DNA of 64,000 nucleotides from Artemisia argyi (lineage: Eukaryota > Streptophyta > Magnoliopsida > Asterales > Asteraceae): positions 167,404,333 through 167,468,332 of the forward strand of contig CM060681.1 of NCBI GenBank assembly GCA_030686995.1, written 5' to 3'. Below, piece by piece: positions 36,812 to 48,644 of this stretch. The position numbers and the translations under genes are program-made. The notes below the pieces were generated by a model. That model saw only the letters and a list, made by a program, of their open reading frames with translations, was not told where the DNA came from and searched no databases. Each line of letters opens with the position of its first letter. The stretch's first letter is position 1.

Positions 36812-38230
36812 TTAATTTAATTATTAATAAGGACTTATTTGTAATTAATGTAAATTAAGGGTGTAACTTGTAACATTTGTAAACTTGAATGGTTGAATAG
36901 TAAATATTGTTAACTTATGGATTATTTGTATAAAATATGAAAAAATGTAATATTTACACTTTAGACCCTGAACTTTGCAATAATTATATATTATACCCTA
37001 AACTCTTGAAAGTTAACATGTTTTACCCTAAACTATAATTATTTGGGATAATGAAACCCTAATTCCATAATAATGATTTACCTAAAGCTTAAACCTAATT
37101 TAATGTGTAATCTTTCTAATTATAGAAACTTACTAAATTGGAAAAATTGCTAAATATGGAAAATTACTAAAAATGGAAAACTGACTAAATAGAGTAATCT
37201 AATTTAAGATAAAGTTATTATTAATAAAATGATTATAAATCAGGTAGATATATTGAAGAATAAGTGAACTCTTCCCTTCTGTGAATCTTTCCTTTGATCT
37301 CATTGCTTTGCTAAGGTACGAATATTCGGACCTTACTCTTAAGGTTTCCTTTGTGATTACCACCTGTGATATGAACCTTTGATATGAACCTCTGACTTGA
37401 AACTTTCTGTTTTGAAACCTTCTGTTTGAACCTTTGACATGAAAACTTTACTATATGAACTTTCTGATATGACAATTATATTTTGAACCTTTATTATGAA
37501 CCTTTTATTTCCTGAGCTTCACTAGGCATGGGGGTTCCATGTCCGTGCTAGGGATGCACCTCTGACATGACTCTAGGGCAGTTGAGTGATGTTCTACCAT
37601 GTCCCATTTCTGTTATATTATGGGCACACTTTATGATATGATTTATTATGGCCGATCTGATTACTGTAGGGGCGTATGGATGCATCATAGATCTGTCTCT
37701 TTAAAGTTATGATATGATATTTATCTGGTGAATGTGGCTGTGTGTGCAATACACGTCTTTCACAATTCTGGGAGCTAGCTACTCCATTTATGTTGCCTTA
37801 TATGTGATTATGATATGATTATGATATATTATCTGTTTATGAGCTCATGGTATATTCTGACTCTGTTTATACAAGTGATTGTATAAATTCCTTACCTAAA
37901 TTATACATTACATTTACCAAATATTCGTTATACCTAATTATGATTTTCCATACTTTGTACCTCAGCATTTCGATTTTAGTTTATTTTGTTATATATCCGT
38001 TCACTAGGCTTTTTAAGCTCAGCCGCATTTCTTTTCACCGCGGCCGGTATTCAAGATAGCTGTTGGGATAGCTTTCTGGGAGTGAGAGTAGAGCTGAGTG
38101 AAGATTTGACCATAGTGATCTTAGACTAAAGTTAATTTTGTAAGACTTCCACTTTTGTTTATTTATGAATGTTGTGATGTGAAACCATATTATTGTGACA
38201 TCTTTACCCTTGTCAAGTTGGGGTGTTACA

Positions 38231-39110
38231 ACTAACCTCCCATCTCCCAAGTGTCTAAAAGAGGTACAAAAACTAAACAGGAAGCTAGCCAACCTGAACT
38301 GGTTCCTTTCAAAGTTAGCGGAGAAATCACTACCTCTCTTCAAGACACTCAAAAAGTGCACAAAGAAAAGTGACTTTCACTAGATGAAAGAGGCGGAGGA
38401 AGCTTTCCAGCAAATGAAAAAAGTAATAGCCAACCTTTCGACATTAACAGCACCAATGGAAGGGGAAGAATTAATCGTTTACCTAGCGGCGGCAAAGGAA
38501 GCTGTAAGCGCGGTGCTAATGACGAAAAGGGGGGAAAACATGTGCCAATCTACTTTGTATGCTGCGCCCTGAGAGGCCAAGATATCAACTACACACCAAT
38601 GGAAAAATTGGTGTTAGCCCTAGTGCATGCCACCGGGCGCTTAGAAAGATACTTCCAGGCATACAACGTGGTGGTTATTATAGACCAGACAATAAAGCAG
38701 GTCCAAACCAGTGGTGGCAGAAAGATTACAAAAATGGAGCATCGAACTGGGCGCTATGACATATACTACCGACCACGAGTCTCGGTCAAAGGACAAATCG
38801 CAGATTTCATAGTAGAATGACTAGAAGATGACTCCGGAAGTGAACGAATGGAAGATGAAATGCTGCCAGAGTCCTGGAAACTGTTCACTGATAGGTCGTC
38901 ATGCGGGGATGGTTCCGGGGCAGGGTTGGTACTCATCAGCCTAAAAGGAGCGGAATTCACCGATGCCCTAAGATGCGCATTCAAAGCAAGCATCAAGGCG
39001 TCAAAATATGAAGCTCTCCTAGCCGGATTTAGAATAGCGGAAGAAATGACCGTTGAAAATTTGCAAGCATACGTCGACTCTCGACTCGTAGCAAACCAGA
39101 TCAATGGGTC
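38231..39110 (+). pseudogene. Tat-lineage pol fragment: RT end, RNase H and extra (archaeal-type) RNase H
   Basis: From LPSPKCLKEVQKLNRKLANLN through KKCTKKSDFH (then a TAG where Trp is expected) and LTAPMEGEELIVYLA-x-AKEAVSAVL. After a frameshift near 38545 it continues with GQDINYTPMEKLVLALVHA, RLERYFQAY and RYDIYYRPR-x-SVKGQIADFIVE. A stop follows, then the second RNase H: WKLFTDRSSCGDGSGAGLVL, SKYEALLAGFRIAEEM, QAYVDSRLVANQ. This additional RNase H is diagnostic of Tat/Ogre-type Ty3/gypsy elements. The fragment ends mid-domain at the copia 2 LTR; its continuation should lie beyond the right end of the window. Confidence 0.9.
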
Positions 39111-39458
39111 TGTTAGGAATACAAATATTCCTATAGAAGACTCGGTCACCTAATTGATGCAATAGCATTTAAGTTAGCTCGTAGTTAGTTAATTATATAT
39201 TAGTTTAGATTAAATAACACCGTGGAGGAAGGACGGGTCTTTACCCACTGTATCCCTGATCCACAGCCCGGTTGTGGGCGTTTTATTGTTTGTATAAATA
39301 CCCCTCTCCCACCAGGGGAGAGGGTTGGACCTTTCATTTGAAGCAATCTAATCTTTTTTTTTCTCTCAAGGTTCCATTCTATTTTCTTCCTCCTCTTCTA
39401 ATCTAACACCACACTACCACCATGTGCATCATGTTTGTGACTTAGTGCTTATCCTACA
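39111..39458 (+). mobile_element. 5' LTR of copia 2
   Basis: 348 bp, TGTTAGGAAT to ATCCTACA. TATA box TATAAATA at 39293-39300, directly followed by a 9-bp perfect hairpin (39302-39324). The first bases also form a hairpin (AGGAATA-CAAA-TATTCCT). It interrupts the second RNase H of the Tat element; the left flank is GGGTC. Confidence 0.9.
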
Positions 39459-39460
39459 AA

Positions 39461-39474
39461 TGGTATCAAGAGCC
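39461..39474 (+). promoter_or_regulatory. primer-binding site of copia 2
   Basis: TGGTATCAAGAGCC, the initiator-tRNA type site with one extra A compared with TGGTATCAGAGCC, two bases after the LTR. Confidence 0.8.
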
Positions 39475-40436
39475 AAGGTTTCATTATAGGGCCTTGAAGA
39501 TTTGGATTTGGTGTGGTATTTTGTGGTTTTTGTGAGTTAGAAGAGTTTTTCTTTGAAAACATCTTACTTTGATCTTTCTAGTGTTATATGATGTGTTATG
39601 GGTGTACTTTTGTGGTTAGTGGTGTTATAACTACTTAGTTTTTCAGTTGGATAAACTATATCATACAGTGGTTTGAAGTTGTGATTGATTTTGGGTTGAA
39701 TTGTTGGTAGCGGTTAGCTCTTCTGTTTTGGTTTTCTTAGTAGCGGTTAACTCCCTAATCTAGCATTTAGATAGTTAGCGATTACCTCGTTGGGACATAC
39801 AGACAAAACGCTAGATAGCGACGGGTTTGGACTATTGTGGTTAGCGGTTTGATCTAGCGATTAGTGTTAGCAGTTTGCTCCAGCGTTTTACTCTGGTCAG
39901 CGATTACTAAAGTTAGCGATTACCTCATCCAACGGTTTGCCAAGATTAGCGTTTACCTCATTAGCGATTAACTCATCCAACGTTTTGCTCCATTTAGCGG
40001 TTACCTTGCCAGGTCTAGCGGTTAACTTATCTCATCGATTACCTCAGAATAGTGATTACCTAAAGATAGCGGTTTGCTCCTACTAGCGATTACCTCTACT
40101 TTTTAGCGTTTAACTAAGTGGTGAGGTTCTTGTGATTGGTTAATCATTTGTATTTGGTGAATTGTTGTAACTTAAGTCGTATCGATTAATCTGATTGTGA
40201 TCTGACGTTGTGAGTTAATTCTTACGACTAGACTAATTTCAATCGGATATATTGTAACTTGACTTGTCGTGACTTGACACTTAGTGCAAACTGTGACCCA
40301 TCCGATATCTCTCTCTAAGTCTAATTCGCTGAGTACATCTTCCGGTTTCTTTTGTTGACTTTAGTAAAATCCCTAGAAAGAATCATTTCTCGGTTTAAGT
40401 CACAAGAGCTGTAAAATCCAGTTTGAAGACTTTGTC
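39475..40436 (+). other. 5' leader of copia 2 with degenerate TAGCG array
   Basis: About 960 bp between primer site and gag. Positions 39708-40114 hold roughly 21 short units on the pattern TAGCG(A/G)TTACCTC (separate entry). The rest is AT-rich and noncoding. Confidence 0.8.
39708..40114 (+). repeat. degenerate array of about 21 TAGCGRTTACCTC-type units
   Basis: Units include TAGCGGTTAGCTC, TAGCGATTACCTC, TAGCGGTTTGCTCC and TAGCGTTTACCTC, spaced about 13-30 bp. All are on the sense strand of the element, in its untranslated leader. Confidence 0.8.
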
Positions 40437-42714
40437 ATGGCAACTATCTCTGACGATATTCAAGCTACAGAGTCCGATACTTGACCTCCTATGCTCGATA
40501 GGACTGATTATGAATCATGGGCACAAAGAATCAGACTTTACTATCAGGGTAAGGAAAATGGTGAGAACATTCTGCGATCAATTGATGAAGGTCCGCTGCA
40601 GATGGGTACAACAAGGGATGTCATCTCCACAGCTGATGATGGAACTGTCACCCATGGAATTGACAGGCCACGTACTTACAATGACCTCAGTGAGGTTGAA
40701 AAGAAGCGTTATGATGCAGATATTTGAGTCTCCAACATCGTGATACAAGGTTTACCCAAAGATGTTTACAAGCTAATCAACTTCAACACTGAAGCAAAAG
40801 CTGTTTGGGACAATGTCAAAATGCTTCTATCTGGCTTAGAGCTGACCAAAGAAGACCGTAAGTCTCAGTTGTATGATGAGTTTGAGCATTTCAAGATGAA
40901 TCCTGGTGAAAACATTACCGACTACTATGTCAGATTTCACAAGCTTGTTAATGACATGAGAATGATCCGAATGACAATGCCTAACAACCAACTCAATTCT
41001 AAATTTGTCAACAACATGTCACCTGAGTGGGATCGGTTTGTCACTGCAGTGAAGCTCAACAAAGGACTGAGAAATACCAACTATGAACAGCTGTTTGCCT
41101 ACTTACAACAACATGAGAAACATTCAGCTTTCGATCATCAATTAAGAGAAAAGCTCAATCCAACTACTACTAATGAATCACTTGCTTTCATGACTAGTAC
41201 GTTGTCGATCAATTAGCCTTTGTCATCAGTGGATCACTCATCTCTACAGTCACCAATTGCTATGAACACCCAGCTCAACTCAGGATATTCTCATACTGAT
41301 AAGATGATTGACAATATTTCCAACCAAGTGTTTCTACTCGTTCAACACTTCAGAGCTGCACTTCCACCAACCAACAACCAACTCAGAGCTTCCTCAAATC
41401 TAAGAAATTAGGCTGTTGTGGAAGATAGAAGAGTGATGGTACAAAATGTTGAGAGCAGACAAAATGTGAATCAAAGGAATGCTGCACGGGGCAATTTGCA
41501 GAACAGGGTTGGAAATGTTAATCAGGGACAAGGAAGGCAACCCAAATGTTAAAACTGTGGGGGTTTGGGTCACATCGCCAGGAACTGCACTCAGCCAAAG
41601 CGTCCTTAAAACTCAGACTACTTCAAGGACAAGATGTTGCTCATGTAGGCTCAAGAGTATGGAGTTATGCTGAATGAGGAGGAATTAGCGTTCCTAGCTG
41701 GGGATGAAGGAAAGACATTTGATGCTGATGTGGATGAACAACCTGTCCAGGATTTAGCTCTTAATGATCCAAACATCTTCCAAGTTGATGATTGTGATGC
41801 CTTTGATTCGGACGTTGATGACGAACCCACTGCTCAGACTATCTTCAGGGCCAATTTATCATCAACTGTCTCAGCATCACAACAATCCAATCCCTCCAAA
41901 TCATCCATCATATTTGTGGTACTAAAGTTATATGATGAATGCATAATTAATGATGATTAGAAGACTCTCAACAATATATGACAAAATAATGTTGGCGACC
42001 CAAATAAGGCTGAATTGGAGAACATTAATGTTATTCTAACTGAGCAACATTCGGATCACAACATTGATTCTGACGTATCTAGTGGAAAGTCTTCTGTTGT
42101 ATGTGATAATGATGTGATGCATGAACAAAGGATTTATAACGAAGTACAACAAACAAACATTGCTGAATTAGATAGTGCTAATATAGGAAATAGCAATATT
42201 GTCTCATATGAACAATATGTAAAGCACAACGTTGACTTTGTTGTATCAAGTGATGCATCCTCTGTTGATGAGAATGTGTGTGAACTAGATGAGTACACTG
42301 CTGTTGCACCTGATGACACCCTGACCACTAGGATTAATATTCTTAAGGATCAAGTAATGTGTTATGAACAACATGCAAAATTTAAGCTAACCGAACGTGA
42401 ACAAAAAATGGATTCGTAGATGCAAGCATACATAACTGAACATAAACTAAAGGAAAAAGCATTAAAACAAGAGATAAAATCTATTCAGAATGAAATTGAT
42501 CGCGCTGTTAAGGAAAAACAGGAAATTCAGGAGAGTTTAAGTGTTCTAAAAGGTGAATTTCAAGAAAAAGAAACTAAACTATTAAATGAATTTTCCAACA
42601 TTAAGCAGTTGAAAAACAAACTTGAAAACAAGTTGTACATCCAGGGCCAAACTATTCAAACAGCTCAAATGATTCAAAAGCACATTAAACTGCGGGATAA
42701 GCATAGTGATAAGG
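40437..42714 (+). pseudogene. gag of copia 2, N-terminal part
   Basis: ATG 40437 (MATISDDIQATESD) starts a single frame kept to about 42714 but cut by roughly ten in-frame stops. The Ty1/copia gag domain is clear: YESWAQRIRLYYQGKENG, VIQGLPKDVYKLIN, VWDNVKMLLSG, SQLYDEFEHFKMNPGE, NNMSPEWDRFVTAVKLN. A C-x2-C-x4-H-x4-C knuckle lies at 41547-41588, with a stop inside it (C-stop-NCGGLGHIARNC). An acidic region and then a coiled coil (KEKQEIQES, LKNKLENKLYIQGQ) follow. The frame is broken at 42715 by a solo LTR. Gag forms the particle and binds RNA; this copy is dead. Confidence 0.9.
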
Positions 42715-45700
42715 TGATTGATGCTAAACCACCTAACTTATATTGACCAAGGAATGGTCAACAAAGTCAAATAGCCTAGATCAATACTCCGGGTAATATA
42801 AGGTATCACCGGGTCGTTAAATCCCGTTGAGGTGTGAAATGTAACTTTAGCGTGCTTTGTGATCGGGTGTTTATTCACAGAAAGGGTTTGTTGTGAAAAT
42901 TATTTGGAGATTATTAACAAAAATAGCTTAGGAAAGCTATGTGAATGGTTACGGGAACTAAGGTTGAGAAAATATCACCTAAAACTTAAAAACCGTACGT
43001 TTGCCGAAGACGTGGACAAACGTACAAAAATGTGAATACGGTGATCTGGAAAGGCTACTGGTATGAAAATTTACTTTTTACAAACCTAATGATGAGAGAA
43101 AATTTTTGGAAATTTAAAACTAATTTTTACACTAATTTAATAATTACTATTAATTAAATACTATTTTTCTAATTACTTTTAATTAACTAAATTAACCTAA
43201 ATTATAAATAATTATGAAATTAACTTGGAAAAATTGAAATTAAACTTAGAAAAATCTAAAATACTATAAAACTAATTTTAGAAATGAAAATATATTTTTA
43301 AGACTATTTAATTAATTCTTACTAATTATTAACTAATTATTAATTATTTAAAATAACCTAAATTCTAATTAACTATTAAAATACACTAGAAAATTGAAAA
43401 TAAAATATGGAAAAATTTAAAATAACTAAAAACTAATTTTAAAATTTAATTTATATTTTTCTGATTTACTAATTAATTATTATTAATTATTAACTATTTA
43501 ATAATTACTAAAAACTATTTTAAATTAAGAAAAGTACTAAATGATAAAAGAAAAATCTGAAAAAATTACAGAAATTGTTTTTACACACCAGAAGCCTAGG
43601 AAAATTGTAAAAATAGAAATTGCTTATTAATAAGCTGATGAATAAGCCAAATGGCATAAATAGAAGCTATCACTTCTATTAAGTTGGGCTTATTTGAGAT
43701 TTTCTTTTTCCAAACTGCTTATTACAAGTTTTTAGACAACTTTTGTGAAGTGAGATTGATTGTGGTCAAGGAAATAAGCACTTCAAGTGCTTAAAACCTT
43801 AACAGTTGACTTTTATTGACCAAGAGTAGAAATAAGCCAAAATCAGCTTGTGTAGGGTCCACTTTGGTGAAAACAGATGTAAATAAGTACAATGAACAAA
43901 TTAAAGCCAGTAGCAAACAAATAAGCTGATTCAATAAGCTAGAACACCAAAATAAGCACTTGGCTTATTTGGTTCTGAGGCAGTCTGGGGACAAACTTGG
44001 GATGTCAAACAAAGTGGGGTCCACAGGTTTACAGGTCAAACCAATGGTCAATACAGCTTCCCTGGTAGGAGGGGGGTTGTATGAAACCAAAATGAAAGTG
44101 TGGGACCCACTGGGTAACCCACAAATCGCCACCAAAGTTGGGTGGTGAGCTAGGGTCTGCTGAGACAGGGAAACTACTTTGCCCTGCAGGTCAGTTCCAA
44201 GGCCATTTTGGTCATTAAGAAAAATTCACAAAAATCAACCAAGCATGAAATTCAAAAGATCAGCTGATATAGTCTACTCACAACAAATTTCAGACCTTGA
44301 ATTACTACACAAAAATCAATTTAATTCATGCCATTTTGGCGAAAATCTGAGATTGAGCTTTTTGACTTTTTAGAAAAACTTGAGATTTGACTTTTATGAA
44401 CTTGTATTGCTGATTTAATGACTTAAAATGTTATGATAAGCTGTATTAAAGCTATCTTAAGTAAAAAATCCAACTTATGAAAGAGTGTGATAGGATTTGG
44501 ACTTTAAAACTCACCACAGTTGACTGTGGTGATCAATTCCTTGTGATTTTGACTTTTGTGGTGCTTTTGGACAAACTATTGGTTCCCTTGACCTATTATC
44601 TACCCAAACAACTCTATGAAACACAGACTTGCACAAATAAACAAATGGAGCAAAGCAAACAACCTACAACCAAACACTCCTTTAACAGATTTATATGAAG
44701 CAAATGTGATTAAAACAAGTCCACAATGGTTCCTACTGATTATAACCGATCTAACTACTGATAGTAAACAATAATTAAGTAACTAAAGCAATAACAAGAA
44801 ACTATACTACTAAGAAGAGTACAAATTGAAACAGTGGGCTTACATAAGCCTTCCAAGCTCAGATTGCAAACCAAGGACCAATTGAAACAACCTAATGACC
44901 TCCCATGAGGTCCCTAATCCACAACCATCCTTTATTTACTGTGCTCCAAGCTTGTGCAACCATTCATCACCCATTTTTTTATTTATTTTTGATTTTTCTT
45001 GATTTTTATTAGTAATTTTGCAAACTGAGTTTAAGGTACTGATGAAAGCTTGTAAGGATTTCAAAAAGTTGTTGTCTGAGTTTGTGAGAGCTTATGAGTA
45101 GCTTAAACACACCTTAGATCCTTAACTTAACACTTGAGATTTTTAAGTAAGCCTGAAAATGGAAAATGAGACTTAAACTTTAAAATAGAACTTTCATTAA
45201 TAGAAAAGGTTACAATACATTAAAAATAAACCGAGAAACTTAAAAACTAAAGAAAATTACACCCTACAATAACTAACATGAGCTTAATATATATAACGAA
45301 GCAAAAACTAGGGCCTAAGTCTTCCACATGGGCTCTTTTTGAATTCTGATAGTCCCAAGGTCTTTGTGTTGACTCCTTGACCAAATCCCATGCGTTCAAT
45401 TATACCAAGATCAATCCAAACCCTTGATTTGGATTTTGGCGCCAAAAGGAAGACGGGGCAATTTTTAGTGGAACTGGTGGGTGTTGGTGAGGTAATTTAT
45501 GGTGGTGGGTTAAGTTGGTGAGGGCATTAATTGTGGGGGGCTTGGGGGTTCATGGACCAGGGATATGGATTGGATGGGGTTTTGGTTTTGGGTTTTGATA
45601 TTAACATAGGTCCGGTTTGGTTTGTTAGCACACAAGGACCAATTTTGCAATTCCTTCAAAGTTGAGGGGCTGAAGTAGATTATTTCCCAAAGTGCTTCCA

Positions 45701-46121
45701 AGGACCACTTATGCCAAGATTCCAAAGATCACAAACCATTTTTCCATTTTCCAAATTTCAAAATTTCCTAGGGACCTATTTTGCTATTTTTGGATTTTCA
45801 GGGACTAAACATGTAATTTTTGGAAAACTTGATACCCAAGTGTAATTTTTATGATTTTTGACTTTTAAAACCTTGGTTAGACTTTTCCTTTCAAAATAAA
45901 TGCATCGGGACTAAAATTGACAAGTTTTGAAACACGGGGGACTGAAACTGCCAATATTGCAAACTTTGATTGATTTTCCTTTGTTTTTGCACATTTTGCA
46001 TTTAAAACACATAAAACACAATCCCTGGGATAATTTAAGTATTTTGATATCTTTTTGATTGTTTTTGTGCGTTTTGGCAGTTTAAATATATCAAAAACGA
46101 TGAGTGTTTGAGCACTCATCA
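42715..46121 (-). mobile_element. solo LTR, 3407 bp, inserted in copia 2 gag
   Basis: Plus-strand ends TGATTGATGC and GCACTCATCA, flanked by the 5-bp duplication TAAGG (42710-42714 and 46122-46126). Copia 1, uninterrupted here, shows that gag is continuous across the site (SDEHSEKDIDKPKTNF). In minus orientation the LTR begins TGATGAGTG and folds into an 8-bp hairpin (46099-46120), the same start as the LTR at 55947. A TATA-like stretch lies near 45285-45298. No coding interior is present. The frames inside it (for example at 43960, 44179 and 44477) have no recognised homology. Confidence 0.9.
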
Positions 46122-46126
46122 TAAGG

Positions 46127-48644
46127 ATTTAGGTGTGCCTAAAACGAACTTCCTTAAGAGCGTTAGTGCCTCTCAACCTACCCTGTATGATGCCAAGGTT
46201 ATGCTTACACCTAATCATGCCCCCCAAATAGTTGGTCTGATAAAGAAATGGATGAACTTGAATCTGCCAATAGAGAGAGATTTGATAATAAAATGAAGGA
46301 TCCCAAGTGCATTAAACACCATGTCATTGTTAAACCCCATGATTATTATGAACAAAATTGTGTGACTGTTTTTGCACTCCAAACTAAGTTAACACCAGAA
46401 CAGGTATTTTGGCCATTAGATGTTGAAAGAAGGAAAGCTGATGAACTTAAGGCCAAAAGTCCTCAAAAGTTTGCTACCCCAACGGTGTATCCCCCCAATA
46501 CACCGATGCACTTAGTTCAGTTGTCACTTCCCACACAATGTAGAACTCTTATTAGCATATATGTCATCTGTCAAATGTTCACTAATTTTGATAAAACATG
46601 CAAAAAGAGAATCACGCCAACGGGAATTACTGAGGGTGAAAGGGGTTTTAAGCTTACAAAAGAGTGTTACTTGACAGAAGTTATCCCATTTTTTAAACTA
46701 ATCAAAGAACACTTTGAGGGTTTACAACAGTCCCTTGAAGTTGAACTGAAAGAAATGAAAGAAGTGTTTAAAAATGTGGAAAATAAGGGAAAACAAATTG
46801 CAATAGATCTTCAACATAGTGAGATAGCAAGGAAAAATATTCTTATCATGAATGACAATTTGATTGCTAAATGTATTGCCCAAGATGTGTTCTACACTGC
46901 TACAGATTCTATGTTAAATGCTTGTCAATTTCATGAAATGTCTATTGCTTTGAATGTTCTCCAAAATCGTGTTGTTGAGCTTGAGGGGGAGAATTTAAAA
47001 CTGCATGAAAAAATTCAAAGTGATGATCATGACAACATGGTCAAGCACTTTTCTAAACTGGAAGTTGATAATCTTAACTTACAATTAAAATATCAACATT
47101 TAAAAGAAAGGATTAAAATATCAAAGGCCAAGACATCCTCTGATGTTCCAGAATTTGATACATATTTTTGAATTAGCAAAAAGAAATGAAAAAATTAAAG
47201 CTCACACGAACTCGATTAGGAAATTGAGGGCTCAAATTGCCCAATTGAAATCTCCCATGAATGATGTGATCGACACCCACAAACCACAGTCTGCAGATTC
47301 TCAGGGTTTTCAACTTCAAAACATGATCAACAAACTCAAACATGAAAATGATTGTTTTCAAGCTGAAAATTCTAAAGTAAAACAACATTACAAAGAGTTA
47401 TATGACACAATTAAGATCACTTATGATAAAACCAATGAAAAGATAACTTCTTTGCTAAATGAAATTGAGAATCTAAAGATCAAGGTGAAAGGGAAGATGC
47501 CGGTCATTGCAAGTGACTATATCAATTCAAAGGTCTGTGAATGTAAAAAATATGCATGTGAGGCGGTGTTCATACCGCTTCCCCTTAGGAACAATGAGTT
47601 AGTCCATAGTGATTACCTTAGACATCTTAAGGATTGCCTTGACATGACCCGTGAGACCATTGAAGAAGATAGAATGGTGAGACCTTTGATAACACATTAT
47701 CACACATTAGTTTTCTCACCAAACGGTCACAAGAATTGTTAGAATATGCCATAGGTACGTGCCCCAAGATTCCCAACATGCGAGATAGAAAGGGCACATC
47801 CTCATCTAAGAGTTTGAAAAAGCATGTTACCTTTGATATACCTTTGGCTAGTTTTGATCATAGCACATCACCACCTAGAAACCAAACAACTATGCAACAA
47901 TCTAATGTTCCCATCGTCAATTCTACAGGAGTAAGCAATGACACTAAAGCTAGCGGGTCAAAGCCTATAGGAAATACAAGGAATGATAGGACTTCGCCAG
48001 CTAAGAGTGCTCAAGGGAAGAAAGTAGAAGACCACCTTAGGAACAATAAGATTGATTTGAGTGAAAAGAATCGTGTTGATTCTAGTATTTTCTTTAAGCG
48101 TACTGTAATTAATTAGAATTCTAATGCTACTTGTAAGACTTGTAATGGTTGTTTAATTTATGGTAATCATGATGAATGTGTTGTGTCATTTTTGAAATCT
48201 TCTTACAAATCCCCAGTTAAGTTGGCTAAGACACATAAACTGGAAAACCATACTTGGAAAGCTACAGGAAAGATTTTTACCAATGTAGGATATCAGTGGA
48301 AACCTACTGAAAGAAAGTTCACTTTAGGAAGCCAGTGTCCATTAATAAAAATACCCGATCCCAAGTCTTTAGCGGTTAAGAAATGGAAGGCAACTGGTAG
48401 AAAATTCCCTTTAGTGACCCAATGCCTTGATAATAAGTCAGTAGCACCCACTAGTATCGTTTCCTCCGAGAAAGACATTGTAAATACTAATCCTGATTCT
48501 CTTAAGTATGCTTGTGCTAACCAATTAGATCCCAATTACACTTGGGGATCCATGTTTTTCAGTTATCCATATTTGTCTGGTTTCAAATGCAGGTCGTACA
48601 AATCGTCCTATGGTATTTGGACTCAGGCTGCTCAAAACATATGA
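46127..48644 (+). pseudogene. gag of copia 2, C-terminal coiled-coil part
   Basis: Continues gag after the solo LTR: VPKTNFLKS, then a frameshift near 46250 into a 307-codon stretch (FEKTCKKRITPTGITEGERGF, CYLTEVIPFFKLIKEHFEGLQ) with strong heptads (VVELEGENLKLHEKIQSDDH). Another shift occurs near 47165 and one back near 47740 (LEYAIGTCPKI). The last section is basic, with repeated W-K-x-TG-x-x-F motifs (WKATGKIFTN, WKPTERKFTL, WKATGRKFPL). It ends at 48644, overlapping pol by about 100 bases in the -1 frame. The long region between zinc knuckle and protease is typical of this family but its role is unknown to me. Confidence 0.85.

Larger units (their letters stand above)
33809..38230 (+). 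mobile_element. 3' LTR of element C (about 3 kb plus nested solo LTR)
   Basis: Begins TGTAATACC after the polypurine tract and ends GGTGTTACA, complementary ends. Without the 1414-bp solo LTR and its 5-bp duplication it is about 3.0 kb. It carries (TA)n runs at 34188-34262 and 35273-35315. Its right half duplicates 29987-31559. To the right, Tat pol sequence starts abruptly, so element C was inserted in or joined to the Tat element. Confidence 0.85.
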
